Position numbers and translations under genes: made by a program. A DNA stretch of 64,000 nt from Flavihumibacter cheonanensis (lineage in GTDB: Bacteria; Bacteroidota; Bacteroidia; Chitinophagales; Chitinophagaceae), in contig NZ_JAKRWF010000002.1 of the NCBI RefSeq assembly GCF_022352215.1, forward strand, positions 124,001-188,000, given 5' to 3'. Numbering within the stretch: position 1 is the first letter of the stretch; every line of letters starts with the position of its first letter. This document shows positions 18,746 to 27,413 of the stretch, in pieces. Under the pieces are notes generated by a model. The model did no database searches. It was given only the letters and a program-made list of their open reading frames with translations, and had not been told where the DNA came from.

Positions 18746-19528
18746 TTAGCCTCCGGTTGTAACAGAAACACCCGCCCCTGCTTTGTTAGCCGGGATAACA
18801 AAAGGTCCTTTTCTATCAGTAACAGCCCCGCTTTTATCAATAATAAAATTCATAAAAACAGCATTGTTCCGGATGTTTTTATCCTGTTCATGCTGTGATA
18901 ACTCCACTTTAATGGTGTACCATAAACCCGGAACAAGAAAAATTTCCTTGTTGCCGGTTTGAGCCGCAACTTTCTGAATGCCGGTAAGTCCCGGGATTGG
19001 CATGGGATAGCGTACCATTATTTGTTTATTCGTCTCCTTACCTTTTATTGGAATCCAGATTTCCGCCAGTTTTCCTGATTCCAGCGAATAGTCCATTGTC
19101 AGGCGTGTATCAAAATGCCAGATTGTTGTCCGGTTAATACTTGTTCTTTTAGTAAAATCATAAAAGCCCTCAAAAATGGAAGCGTTCATTATACAATTCC
19201 GGAAAGCCCAGGTTTCTGTGCCCAGGTTATCCACGGCAACCCGAACTTTTAATTCTTTAGCAAAGAGTGCCTTTTTCCCAAGTTGCGATTCATAATTCGA
19301 TCCAAAAGATTCCAGGTGTTTTTTCTTGAGTTCTTTGTATTCAGATTCGACAAATTCAAATTTCAGATTATCCATTAAACCGAGATCAAAATCTGCAGGA
19401 CCTTTGGAAATATCCTTTACAACTTTTCTGTCAACCGGTTTTTTAATATTGTTTGTTTTGTCTTTATCCTTTTGAGCATGTGCCAAAAAAGAAGAAAGTA
19501 ACAAAACAAGGAGGACACTATTTTTCAT
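18746..19528 (-). CDS. Secreted protein of unknown function
   Basis: A 260-residue protein with a cleavable signal peptide (VLLVLLLSSFLAHAQ, cut near 18) and a Lys/Asp-rich mature N-terminus (KDKDKTNNIKKPVDRKVVKD). The rest looks beta-rich with alternating hydrophobics (RVAVDNLGTETWAF, WHFDTRLTMDYSLESGKLAEIWIPI, LVPGLWYTIKVELSQ), suggesting a sandwich fold. I do not recognise a family. It lies 18 bases after the gene at 19547 and 40 bases before the LytTR regulator gene, so it belongs to the same transcript. A TGCAGG half-dyad lies right at its start (19530-19535). Confidence 0.75.
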   Translation of the reverse strand: MKNSVLLVLLLSSFLAHAQKDKDKTNNIKKPVDRKVVKDISKGPADFDLGLMDNLKFEFVESEYKELKKKHLESFGSNYESQLGKKALFAKELKVRVAVDNLGTETWAFRNCIMNASIFEGFYDFTKRTSINRTTIWHFDTRLTMDYSLESGKLAEIWIPIKGKETNKQIMVRYPMPIPGLTGIQKVAAQTGNKEIFLVPGLWYTIKVELSQHEQDKNIRNNAVFMNFIIDKSGAVTDRKGPFVIPANKAGAGVSVTTGG

Positions 19529-19546
19529 ATGCAGGTTTTATTGTAG

Positions 19547-20866
19547 TTATTCACCGCTTCGTTTGTATTTTTCCTTCACGAACTCGTAGAACATATAGCC
19601 ATAGCGGTCATACCAGTCGCGGGTTCCAAATTGTTCTTCACAATTAGCAAGTGCAATCAGGCTCTCCTGCAGCTTACCGATCAATTCAACATATTTCAAA
19701 TCATAGGCTTTTTCCATATCCTTGACACTGGCTTCAATCTTCACCTTCTGTGCCTGCCATGCCAATCCGGAAACAGCATGTATACCGGATGTGTTATCGC
19801 CAAAGGCAATTGCCTTTTTTGAAAAATCTTTCGTGCATTTATAAATCACGCGAAGTTGCTCCAGGTTATGGCGCACTTTTTCAAACTCTGCCCTCGCTTC
19901 CACAAAACAACGGGCACAATCACCACGGGAATCACTCACCGTGCTTGCTGCACCCTCTTCCTCTTCTGCACAAAAACTGGGAATGGATGGCATACCTGGA
20001 GGCATAGGCAGATCCATACAATCTCCGATGCCCGTGTACGCTTCCAAAAGTTCTTTGATAGAGACACCCTGTTCTTTCAGTTCCTTCAGTTTTTTCAGTA
20101 TGTTCTCCGCATTCTTGCTTTCCATTATTTCCTTGATCTGCGAAAGATGTTTTTGCATCTGCCAGCTTTGTGCGTATAAGGGAGTTGGTTGTAACAAAAT
20201 TGAAATAGGAGCAAGGAGGATCAACGTCTTCCCTTTTTTATTTTTAAGCAAAACCAGGATTATTAATAATAATACTGCAATGATTCCGCCTGCAATCCAG
20301 AGGATCTTGTTTTGTCCACCCGAATTAACCGCATTCGAATTATCATCAACGGTAGCTTCGGTTTTTTTGGAATCGGTATTCTCTTTTGCGGCATCCATTT
20401 TTACAAAAGGTGATGGCAGGTTGTTTTTTACTTCCGGACTGGCATAAACGACCAGTTGGTAATCCCCTTCATCTGTGTCGGAATACACTCTTATACCAAA
20501 ATCACCATAGGATCTTAATTTGAGATTGGCAATTCCATCAGGCGCATCGGTTGTCGAACCTTTCAGTTCTATATCCTCCCAATTGTTTTTGACAATTTCC
20601 ATCCGGGCGTTTTTGCCATCCGGGCCCACCAGGAAAACATCAATGGGCTGAAACATGGAAGCTCCTTTCACATAAAAAAATTCACCTTTTGGTGAAAGTT
20701 TACCCACGCCTGCAATGCCTTTTGCCCCTTTCCAGTCTTTTTGGTTCTCGAGCTGAAGTTTTACCACTTTCAGTTTTTTGTCAAGTGTAAAAGGCTGTGC
20801 AACGGCATTCGAAACCATACAGCAACAAAGAACCAAGAAACAGCTAGTCAGCAGGATATTTTTCAT
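19547..20866 (-). CDS. Membrane-anchored envelope protein with an internal signal-peptide-like segment
   Basis: A 439-residue protein of unknown family. Signal peptide at 1-24 (CCCMVSNAVAQ); residues 30-150 form a beta-rich domain whose end (DFGIRVYSDTDEGDYQLVV) resembles a pre-peptidase C-terminal (PPC) domain; a Thr/Glu/Asn-rich linker; a membrane helix at 188-207; then KNKKGK and a second hydrophobic stretch at 214-230 ending PLYAQ. That second stretch looks like a complete signal peptide with a cleavage site, as though two secreted proteins had been fused. The C-terminal 200 residues are helical and Cys-containing (GDCARCFVEAR, YKCTKDF, ANCEEQF). Its stop and the next start are 18 bases apart. 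Topology is inferred. Confidence 0.72.
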   Translation of the reverse strand: MKNILLTSCFLVLCCCMVSNAVAQPFTLDKKLKVVKLQLENQKDWKGAKGIAGVGKLSPKGEFFYVKGASMFQPIDVFLVGPDGKNARMEIVKNNWEDIELKGSTTDAPDGIANLKLRSYGDFGIRVYSDTDEGDYQLVVYASPEVKNNLPSPFVKMDAAKENTDSKKTEATVDDNSNAVNSGGQNKILWIAGGIIAVLLLIILVLLKNKKGKTLILLAPISILLQPTPLYAQSWQMQKHLSQIKEIMESKNAENILKKLKELKEQGVSIKELLEAYTGIGDCMDLPMPPGMPSIPSFCAEEEEGAASTVSDSRGDCARCFVEARAEFEKVRHNLEQLRVIYKCTKDFSKKAIAFGDNTSGIHAVSGLAWQAQKVKIEASVKDMEKAYDLKYVELIGKLQESLIALANCEEQFGTRDWYDRYGYMFYEFVKEKYKRSGE

Positions 20867-20868
20867 TA

Positions 20869-21441
20869 TTACAGTTGTTTAAGTTGAGCGCCCCAATCCA
20901 TCGCGAGTTGCCGGATTTCGTCTTCGGTGAAGAGAATTCCATCAGCTGGTTTACCGTTCTCCGGAATTGAGGATTGAATAATGCATTTATACGAACCGAC
21001 ACGAAAAGCGGCCCGGATGATCTCTGATTTATTGGTTGTTTCATGAAACAGTGTTCCGCCATCTCCTGCATCGATCAGGCCAAGATAACCCGGCATCTGG
21101 GCCAGGGCCATCATGATTCGTTTCAACTGAGCAGTATCTTCAAATTTTTCCAGGTTGATCCACAATACGGCCTTGGTCTTCCTGTTCTCATATCGTTGAT
21201 CACAAACTTTATCGGTCTGAACAGCAAAATCAACTTGAAGATTTTGTGCTTTTAATTCTTTTTGAAGTCCGGAAGGAAATAAAAAAGAACAATTTTCATT
21301 CGGCTGATCTTGTGCTGTTGGCGTGCTTCTTTTTGAACTTGCTGCTGAAGGAGTAGCAGGCGACTCCTCTCTTATTTTTTCTTCGGCATCTCCACATCCA
21401 ATCGAGGCAACAAGCAATATAAACAGGATTCGATTATACAT
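20869..21441 (-). CDS. Small lipoprotein of unknown function
   Basis: A 190-residue lipoprotein (lipobox SIGC, Cys 16) followed by a Ser/Thr/Pro-rich linker to about residue 48. The globular part begins ENCSFLFPSGLQKELK and has LWINLEKFEDTAQLKRIM, GDGGTLFHE and AAFRVGSYKCIIQ. The layout, an N-terminal Cys, strands, a GxG turn and a late strand, resembles that of the 185-residue lipoprotein at 23087 and, loosely, DUF3558-like lipoproteins. It starts 5 bases after the OmpA-like stop and ends 2 bases before the next gene, a tight coupling within the cassette. Confidence 0.75.
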   Translation of the reverse strand: MYNRILFILLVASIGCGDAEEKIREESPATPSAASSKRSTPTAQDQPNENCSFLFPSGLQKELKAQNLQVDFAVQTDKVCDQRYENRKTKAVLWINLEKFEDTAQLKRIMMALAQMPGYLGLIDAGDGGTLFHETTNKSEIIRAAFRVGSYKCIIQSSIPENGKPADGILFTEDEIRQLAMDWGAQLKQL

Positions 21442-21446
21442 AGTAG

Positions 21447-23084
21447 TTATTTTATCAGTTTAATTTCTACACGTCTGTTTAATGCTCTTCCAGTTACTGT
21501 TGAGTTATCAGCAACCGGTTGGGTAGCTCCATAGCCTTTAGCTGCAAGTTTTGATGCAGCAGCTGATTTTTTCAGCCAGTCTACCACCGCTTTTGCGCGT
21601 TTTTCAGATAGCTCCAGGTTATAGGAAGCATTTCCTTCAGCATCTGTATGCCCGCCTATCTCCAGTTTCCAATCTGGATGCTGCCGAATAATCGCGAGTA
21701 CCTGTTGCAGTGTTTTTTCTGATTCGGGCTTTAGTATGGCTTTGTCGGTATCAAAATAGATTCCATACAGGTCGAGTTTACCTTTCTCTTCCAATTCAGC
21801 TGCCAGGTTATCCTGCGTTTCAGGTTCCAGTTTAATTACCAGGTTCTCCAATGGCCTGGCATCCAGTGTTTCCACCAGTTTGTTATTTTTATACCCTGCC
21901 GCAGCAGCCTGAATCACCACCATGCCCATTGGCACATCACTGAGCTGAAAAAGTCCCTCTGTACCTGTTTGAACTTCACGGCCTCCGGATACTTTTACCA
22001 TGGCTTGCTCAATGGGGGCTTTGGTTTTGGCATTTATCACTTTGCCTGCAAGAGCAGAAACAGGAATGGATTTGGGATTCACTAACAGGCGGATAAAATC
22101 CACTCCGAAACCATCTCCTGAATTGGTAGCCGGACCATCAATCCGGATGGTCAGCTGGCCGGTTTCTACCTCATTCAGGAATTCCGGCAATACCTGAACA
22201 GATAATAATTTACCAATAGGTCCACCCTGTTTCAGCTCATTGAGGTAACTGCTGATCCAGACGGCTTCCCGGTCGTTGATCCAGACCTGAAATTTGGAAT
22301 GGTAAGTGGCGGGTTGAAAATCGTCCAGGAACAGCTGCAAGAGGGCATGCTTAACCTTCAGCCCTTTTAGATCAAAGGATAGTTTTAATGGTTCAGGAAG
22401 ATTATAAGGTCGTTCTGTGGATTTGGTGTAACCATCCACTTTATTAGGTTTGGAAAAAGTTGTCTTGTCGTATTCATATCCGGAGATGACCATAATCCGG
22501 TCCGTACCAGCCGGATCATCCGGTTCCGGGTAAAAAGGATAATCATGCTTTGGGGTTGATTCACCGGAAAAGGGATCAAAACCTACCGGCCATCCATAAC
22601 CGAGATTATCCATATCGCCATAACGGTATTCCAGTTCAGCCAACTCCGTGTTATATGCGATGAAATTGGGCTGGTCCCATCCATCTGGTATGGTAGGTTG
22701 TGAAACTTTGAACTTAGATTTTTTACGCTGTTCAATCAGCCTGTCCTTTTGTACCAGAAAGTAGGCAAAGGCATCCGGTAAGGGTTGGCGGTAGATATTT
22801 TCCATCCGCTCTTTTCCTTTTTCCTGGTACTCTTTGACCGATCGGAAATACAGTTTATTCAATTCCATATGGCCTATGTACCGGCGATCTTCTTCTGACG
22901 ACTGCCAATTGCTTTGGCCGGTGGGAACAGTTATTTTTATTGCGGAACCCGGTTCCGAATTATCAGCCACTGAGGCTGCCTTTGTTTCCACAGGAACATT
23001 TTCCTCAGTTGCATTTTCTTTTGGCGTTTCATTGGCACAGGCCATTAGAAAAGAACAAATGAAATAGACAATTCGCGCTTTCAC
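21447..23084 (-). CDS. OmpA-family lipoprotein with carboxypeptidase-regulatory-like domain
   Basis: A protein of about 545 residues. The most likely start is GTG at 23084 (TTG at 23090 is the alternative); no ATG precedes the lipobox FLMAC. After a linker, residues about 40-345 contain an unrecognised domain with NFIAYNTELAELEYRYGD and FDLKGLKVKHALLQLFLDDF; residues about 350-425 are a carboxypeptidase-regulatory-like sandwich (SALAGKVINAKTKAPIEQAMV); the last 110 are an OmpA/MotB peptidoglycan-binding domain (LYGIYFDTDKAIL, LEIGGHTDAEGNASYNLELS, RALNRRVEI). It is thus tethered to a membrane by lipid and to the wall by OmpA. The start lies within 4 bases of the previous stop. Confidence 0.9.
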   Translation of the reverse strand: MKARIVYFICSFLMACANETPKENATEENVPVETKAASVADNSEPGSAIKITVPTGQSNWQSSEEDRRYIGHMELNKLYFRSVKEYQEKGKERMENIYRQPLPDAFAYFLVQKDRLIEQRKKSKFKVSQPTIPDGWDQPNFIAYNTELAELEYRYGDMDNLGYGWPVGFDPFSGESTPKHDYPFYPEPDDPAGTDRIMVISGYEYDKTTFSKPNKVDGYTKSTERPYNLPEPLKLSFDLKGLKVKHALLQLFLDDFQPATYHSKFQVWINDREAVWISSYLNELKQGGPIGKLLSVQVLPEFLNEVETGQLTIRIDGPATNSGDGFGVDFIRLLVNPKSIPVSALAGKVINAKTKAPIEQAMVKVSGGREVQTGTEGLFQLSDVPMGMVVIQAAAAGYKNNKLVETLDARPLENLVIKLEPETQDNLAAELEEKGKLDLYGIYFDTDKAILKPESEKTLQQVLAIIRQHPDWKLEIGGHTDAEGNASYNLELSEKRAKAVVDWLKKSAAASKLAAKGYGATQPVADNSTVTGRALNRRVEIKLIK

Positions 23085-23086
23085 GA

Positions 23087-23644
23087 TCAATTGATTTTAG
23101 CGGCGATGGCAGTTCCCAGTTTTTTGAGGTTCTCCAGGTCGTAACAGGGACAGGGAGTTTTGGAACTGGCACTTTCTTTTGTCTTGATTTCAATGAACAG
23201 GTTTTTCTTTACAAAAACCAGTTGATGCTCCTGCCGGCCGGTAAGTTTGTCTTTGAAGTTCATCGTATAGGCTTCATCACCTATTCCTTTCACTGCTTCT
23301 ATTCCCTTATCAGCGTAAGCTTTTTTAATATAACTCAGGTCTGCCTTTCCTGGCGTTTGAGTTACAATAAATATCATATCATCTCCCCAGCCTTTTCCCA
23401 GCCGGTAAGATCGGTTGCAATTTTTTCCGGACTGCTCAACAGAAGTTACACGTTCAACAATTCCTTTCATTCCGCAGGTTGTTTCAACCATTTCTGATGT
23501 CAGCAAATCAGCACATGATATAGCAGCCGGTGATGGGGAATCTATTTGTATCGAAGCCGCAGCGGTGCTTGTTTTCGGGTCTGTACTACAGAAAGAGAAA
23601 CAGCAGGCAACTGCGGTAAAAAGGGTAAGCAATTTGACACGCAT
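23087..23644 (-). CDS. Small lipoprotein (DUF3558-like layout)
   Basis: A 185-residue lipoprotein whose signal MRVKLLTLFTAVACCFSFC supports the ATG at 23644; the frame extends 36 codons upstream into the response regulator gene and is rejected there. The mature part has ISCADLLTSEMVETTCGMKG, a strand with VTSVEQSGKNC, FIVTQTPGKADL and the turn GIGDEAYTMNF, followed by HQLVFVKKNLFIEIKT. This order (Cys pair, then GIGDEAY, then a closing strand) recalls DUF3558-type lipoproteins, though the match is weak. The following OmpA-like gene overlaps or abuts its stop. It follows the response regulator by 76 bases. Confidence 0.75.
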   Translation of the reverse strand: MRVKLLTLFTAVACCFSFCSTDPKTSTAAASIQIDSPSPAAISCADLLTSEMVETTCGMKGIVERVTSVEQSGKNCNRSYRLGKGWGDDMIFIVTQTPGKADLSYIKKAYADKGIEAVKGIGDEAYTMNFKDKLTGRQEHQLVFVKKNLFIEIKTKESASSKTPCPCYDLENLKKLGTAIAAKIN

Positions 23645-23691
23645 GGAAGATGGTTTAATAGTTCCCCTAAAATTCAGGCAAAGCCCGTAGG

Positions 23692-23714
23692 CCTGCAACA
23701 CATGATCATGCAGG
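23692..23714. promoter_or_regulatory. CCTGCA-N11-TGCAGG dyad
   Basis: A perfect inverted repeat in the 76-base gap between the response regulator and the next lipoprotein. It is followed by TAGG and shares TGCAGGTAG with the dyad at 24417. It could bind a dimeric regulator such as the adjacent NarL-type protein, or fold as RNA. Confidence 0.4.
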
Positions 23715-23720
23715 TAGGTA

Positions 23721-24377
23721 TTAAACCAGCCGGTTGCGAATGGCAAGTGCAACTGCTTCCGTAGCGCTGTTTACGTGCAGTTTGGTATAAATATTCCTAA
23801 TATGAAAACGAACGGTATCCAGACTGATAGCTAGTTGCAGGGCAATCATTTTATAACTTCTGCCCTCAACCAGTGATTGCAGCACCTGTTTTTCCTTTTC
23901 TGTCAGTTCGTTGGGAGTGTGAGTTGCCCGGACGGATGTTCCTCTTGCGAAAACATGCAATATTTTCCGGGCGATTACCGGTGTCATTGGTGAGCCTCCG
24001 GCTACCGTATCAAACATTGCCTGTACAATTTCATGGGGTGGCGTACTCTTTAAAAGGTATCCATCCGCCCCGGCCTTGATGGCATCAAAAACTTTTTCAT
24101 TTTCCTCAAATACAGTAAGTATCAGGATCAGTTGTTCCGGAAATAGCGTTTTAATCTTTGTGGTAGCATCAATTCCATTCAGTACCGGCATATCAATATC
24201 CATTAATATCAATGAAGGATTTGATTCACGCACCCGTTTTTCCACATCAGCTCCATCTGCAAAAGAACCAACCACCCGGATGCCCGGAAATTCCTGGAAA
24301 TACATTTCCAGGCTTTGGCGATAGGCTTCATTGTTTTCAAAAATTACAATGGTCAGTTCTCTTTTTTCACTACTCAT
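23721..24377 (-). CDS. NarL/LuxR-family response regulator
   Basis: A 218-residue response regulator. Receiver domain at residues 8-125 with the predicted phospho-Asp D60 (SLILMDIDMPVLNGID), the conserved Thr/Lys region LILTVFEENEKVFDAIKAGADGYLLKS, and a LuxR-type helix-turn-helix at about 155-215 (ELTEKEKQVLQSLVEGRSYKMIA, LDTVRFHIRNIYTKL). It lies 48 bases after the propeller histidine kinase gene, which carries the matching HisKA_3-type dimerisation domain, so the two are a cognate NarX/NarL-like pair. It is the natural controller of the envelope cassette downstream and perhaps of the glycan enzymes upstream. Confidence 0.94.
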   Translation of the reverse strand: MSSEKRELTIVIFENNEAYRQSLEMYFQEFPGIRVVGSFADGADVEKRVRESNPSLILMDIDMPVLNGIDATTKIKTLFPEQLILILTVFEENEKVFDAIKAGADGYLLKSTPPHEIVQAMFDTVAGGSPMTPVIARKILHVFARGTSVRATHTPNELTEKEKQVLQSLVEGRSYKMIALQLAISLDTVRFHIRNIYTKLHVNSATEAVALAIRNRLV

Positions 24378-24416
24378 AACAGTAAGCTAATAAATTCAGG
24401 ATATCTGTACAGTAGC

Positions 24417-24434
24417 CCTGCATATTTATGCAGG
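24417..24434. promoter_or_regulatory. CCTGCA-N6-TGCAGG dyad
   Basis: A perfect inverted repeat overlapping the stop codon of the propeller kinase gene, in the short gap before the response regulator. It is followed by TAG, as in the dyad at 23692. It may be an operator or an intercistronic RNA hairpin. Confidence 0.4.
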
Positions 24435-27401
24435 TAGTTGCTGTAATGGAATGGTCAGCCTGATCCGGCATCCGGCACCCGGGGTCGTATCCACCTGGAT
24501 CGTTCCTCTGAGTTCCTTAATTCGTTCCGCCATATTAATCAGGCCGTTTTTTCTGGACAGCGCGTTGCTATCAAATCCAATACCATTGTCTCCAACTTCA
24601 ACGATGAAATGATTCTTTGAAACAGAACAGGTTAATTTAAAGACAGTAGCCTTGCCATGTTTTAGGCAGTTATTCATTGCCTCTTTAAGTATGAGAAAGA
24701 TATTTCTTTTCTGCAACATGCTTAATTCAACCGAAACACAGGAGAATGCGCCTTCCGCATCCAGGCGGATATTTCCAGAAGTCAGAATTGGCTCTGCATA
24801 TTTAATAAAGCGCCTGATAAGTGGTTCTGCTTCTTCATTATGTGGTTGAATAGCCCACACAATATCTGACATATTCTGTACCATATCCCTGGTGTGTTGC
24901 CGGATTTCCTGTACGATACTTTTACCCTTTTCATCCTTTACTCTCGACTCCAGCAGCGTGCTGTAAATACCAATACTACTAAGGGTAGAACCAATGTCAT
25001 CGTGTAAATCACGGGATAACTGCCAGCGCAACTGCTCCATTCTTTTTTTAGAAACCCATTCTTTACGGATGCTGTAAACAATGGGTGCCAGGACTAGGAT
25101 TGCCATGACCGTATAAAACCACCAGGATTTCCAGAAAGGTCGGTGAATCACAAAAAGATGTTCCAGCGTATTCTCTTGCCAGTTTTCATTGAGTCGCCGG
25201 TATTGTATTTCCAATTGATAGGACCCAGGCTGCAGTTGATCAAATACAAGGCTGCCCAGGTTCCCCAGGTAAATCCAGTCTTTATCGGATTGTTTCAGCC
25301 GATAGCGGTATTGAATGGATTCCTGTTGTGTATAATCCAATGCAGCAAACTCGAACCGGTAGGTATTGTCCTCATTTCCTTTTTGAATTTGAGTAAATAC
25401 AAAGGGGATCTTTTCCGGTTCTTTCAATTCAACATAGGGGTAATACAATATTTTATCGCGCATGAGGAAGGCGGCACCATATTGTCCAACCAAACAGGCA
25501 TCCTGGAAGGCATGATAGCGCTTATCATGCAGCATGGTGGTATAAATGTGCAACCCATTGGCACTATCAATGTAGTTTATTCCGTTTGGTGTTTTTATCC
25601 AGCTTTTACCAAGCGAATCCTTGCTCAATTCGTAAATAGTATTGGAAAGCAAACCATCATGCGTACTAAAGCTGCGTACTACAGTACCCGATTTTGTTAT
25701 TAATTTGAGGCCTTCATATAAAGTACCAACTAAAAGCTTATCACCCAGTTTCAGGATGTTATAACTTCCTCCCCGGAAAGGCAGCCTGACCAGCATTTCC
25801 AAACTTCGCTTTTGAAGATCCAGACGGTAAATAATTGCTGCGGTATCAATTAGTAACAATTCCGATTTTTCCGCAACCGTCCAGTCCGTTACTTGTGTAT
25901 GACCCGGACCAGCAACAATTGAATCAATAAAATTCCCCTGGTTATTAAACAAGTGGATCGCATGTTTCCCTGTAAAAACATGGAAACTATCCGTACTGAT
26001 TCCCTCTGGATCAAGCAGTCTAAGCTTTCCCGGAGGAATGAAGGGTTCAAACTGATTTCGGCTTTCATTAAACCTCAGCACTTCATCACTGAACCAGGGA
26101 TTAATATAAAGTCCCAGTTTGTCGGCATAGAGCAATTTCAAATAATTGGCCCATTTACCGGGATAAAGCTGTTGCGGAATATACTGTAGCTCCCTGTTTT
26201 GTACATCCCATTTGTATAAACCCTTTGAACGATTGTTGACGAAAATCGAGCCGGATGGTGAAGAGAATAGCTGCGTGGCCCCATGCTGAAAAGAAAAATT
26301 AAACGACCGGATGGGTAATGAAAAATTGATACTGGCTGCTGAAGGCCGGCAGATGAAAACTCCCTGCTCGAATGAAATCCAGATATTACCATTTCGATCG
26401 GCAAATAATGCGGAGATGGATTCCAGTTTATGCTGGTTTCCATTGAGTGATACAGAAGTATAATCCTGCAGCAATTGCATATCGCTATTGAATACATAAA
26501 TATGTCCACCCAGGGTCGACATCCAGATATTTCCCGAAGCATCCTGGATCATCGTATTGGGTATGCTGAAATAATCATCCTGCATCCCTGCTGCAGCGGG
26601 CATCCACACACTGTCAAGCCGGTTCTTTCGGGTATCATACCGGTAAAGGGACCTGCCTTTTTGTTCATTTACATTCCAACAGCTGAACCAAATGGATCCA
26701 TCACGATCCATGAGGGACGTAGAAATATCCAGTTGATGTTGCAGGATTTTTTTCTGAAGCGGATTATAGTTGGAAGAATAAAATTGTCCTGCTGTATCTA
26801 GTTGTAAAAAACCATGCGACGAAGAAATCCAGATCATTCCATCCGGATCTTCCAGTACATTCCGAAGATTGTTGAAATCGCTTATGGGTAACCGTTTGCG
26901 TTGATCTTCCAGGAGTTTAAATCCGGCTGGAGTCCACTTCAACAAGCCTCCTCCTGTACTCATTAAAATCGTTTTCCTGGAAGTATGCACAATGGTATGT
27001 GATCTTCTATACTCTTTCTGTTTCAATTGCCGGGCGAAGCTGAGAAGTTTTCCGGAACCGGGAGTAAAACGAACGGGGCCTTCGTGTTCGGTAACAGCCC
27101 AGATATTCTGGTACGCATCTTCTGTAATTCCAAAGTTCATAATGGAAGAAGGAAGGGAACGAAGGGGATCCTGAGGATCGTAGGACAAAGTAAAAAATCG
27201 GGTTCCATCGTAGCGCTGGAGTCCATTTCTGGTATTCAGCCAAATCAGTCCGCTATGATCCTGGTAGAAGAATTTGACCCGGTTATCAGCCAGGCCCTGT
27301 TGCGTTGTGAGTTGCCGGATGGCAGGCAAATCAGCTTCCTGTTTGGAATATAATTTAGCAGATAGGATAAGCAGTCCGGTCAGAAATAGCCAACTCCTCA
27401 T
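24426..27401 (-). CDS. Propeller-type sensor histidine kinase (HisKA_3)
   Basis: A 991-residue sensor kinase. Signal peptide at 1-20; residues about 25-700 hold a two-component-regulator beta-propeller with the repeat form D.xGxIWxxT (DHSGLIWLNTRNGLQRYDG, DASGNIWMSTLGGHIYVF, DRNGNIWISFEQGV); a Y_Y_Y domain at about 700-755 (QYRYRLKQSDKDWIYLG); a membrane helix at about 763-785; then the HisKA_3 box WQLSRDLHDDIGSTLSSIG with phospho-acceptor His at 800; and an HATPase domain (NIFLILKEAMNNCLKHG, VEVGDNGIGFDSNAL). It has no fused receiver or HTH, so it signals to the separate NarL-type regulator downstream. It follows the GH20 gene by 12 bases, tying it to glycan genes. Confidence 0.94.
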   Translation of the reverse strand: MRSWLFLTGLLILSAKLYSKQEADLPAIRQLTTQQGLADNRVKFFYQDHSGLIWLNTRNGLQRYDGTRFFTLSYDPQDPLRSLPSSIMNFGITEDAYQNIWAVTEHEGPVRFTPGSGKLLSFARQLKQKEYRRSHTIVHTSRKTILMSTGGGLLKWTPAGFKLLEDQRKRLPISDFNNLRNVLEDPDGMIWISSSHGFLQLDTAGQFYSSNYNPLQKKILQHQLDISTSLMDRDGSIWFSCWNVNEQKGRSLYRYDTRKNRLDSVWMPAAAGMQDDYFSIPNTMIQDASGNIWMSTLGGHIYVFNSDMQLLQDYTSVSLNGNQHKLESISALFADRNGNIWISFEQGVFICRPSAASINFSLPIRSFNFSFQHGATQLFSSPSGSIFVNNRSKGLYKWDVQNRELQYIPQQLYPGKWANYLKLLYADKLGLYINPWFSDEVLRFNESRNQFEPFIPPGKLRLLDPEGISTDSFHVFTGKHAIHLFNNQGNFIDSIVAGPGHTQVTDWTVAEKSELLLIDTAAIIYRLDLQKRSLEMLVRLPFRGGSYNILKLGDKLLVGTLYEGLKLITKSGTVVRSFSTHDGLLSNTIYELSKDSLGKSWIKTPNGINYIDSANGLHIYTTMLHDKRYHAFQDACLVGQYGAAFLMRDKILYYPYVELKEPEKIPFVFTQIQKGNEDNTYRFEFAALDYTQQESIQYRYRLKQSDKDWIYLGNLGSLVFDQLQPGSYQLEIQYRRLNENWQENTLEHLFVIHRPFWKSWWFYTVMAILVLAPIVYSIRKEWVSKKRMEQLRWQLSRDLHDDIGSTLSSIGIYSTLLESRVKDEKGKSIVQEIRQHTRDMVQNMSDIVWAIQPHNEEAEPLIRRFIKYAEPILTSGNIRLDAEGAFSCVSVELSMLQKRNIFLILKEAMNNCLKHGKATVFKLTCSVSKNHFIVEVGDNGIGFDSNALSRKNGLINMAERIKELRGTIQVDTTPGAGCRIRLTIPLQQLPA

Positions 27402-27413
27402 ACTTACAAGATA

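Noticed and set aside
25143-25703. A 186-codon open frame opposite the propeller kinase
   Set aside because: Antisense shadow; the kinase frame has full motif support.
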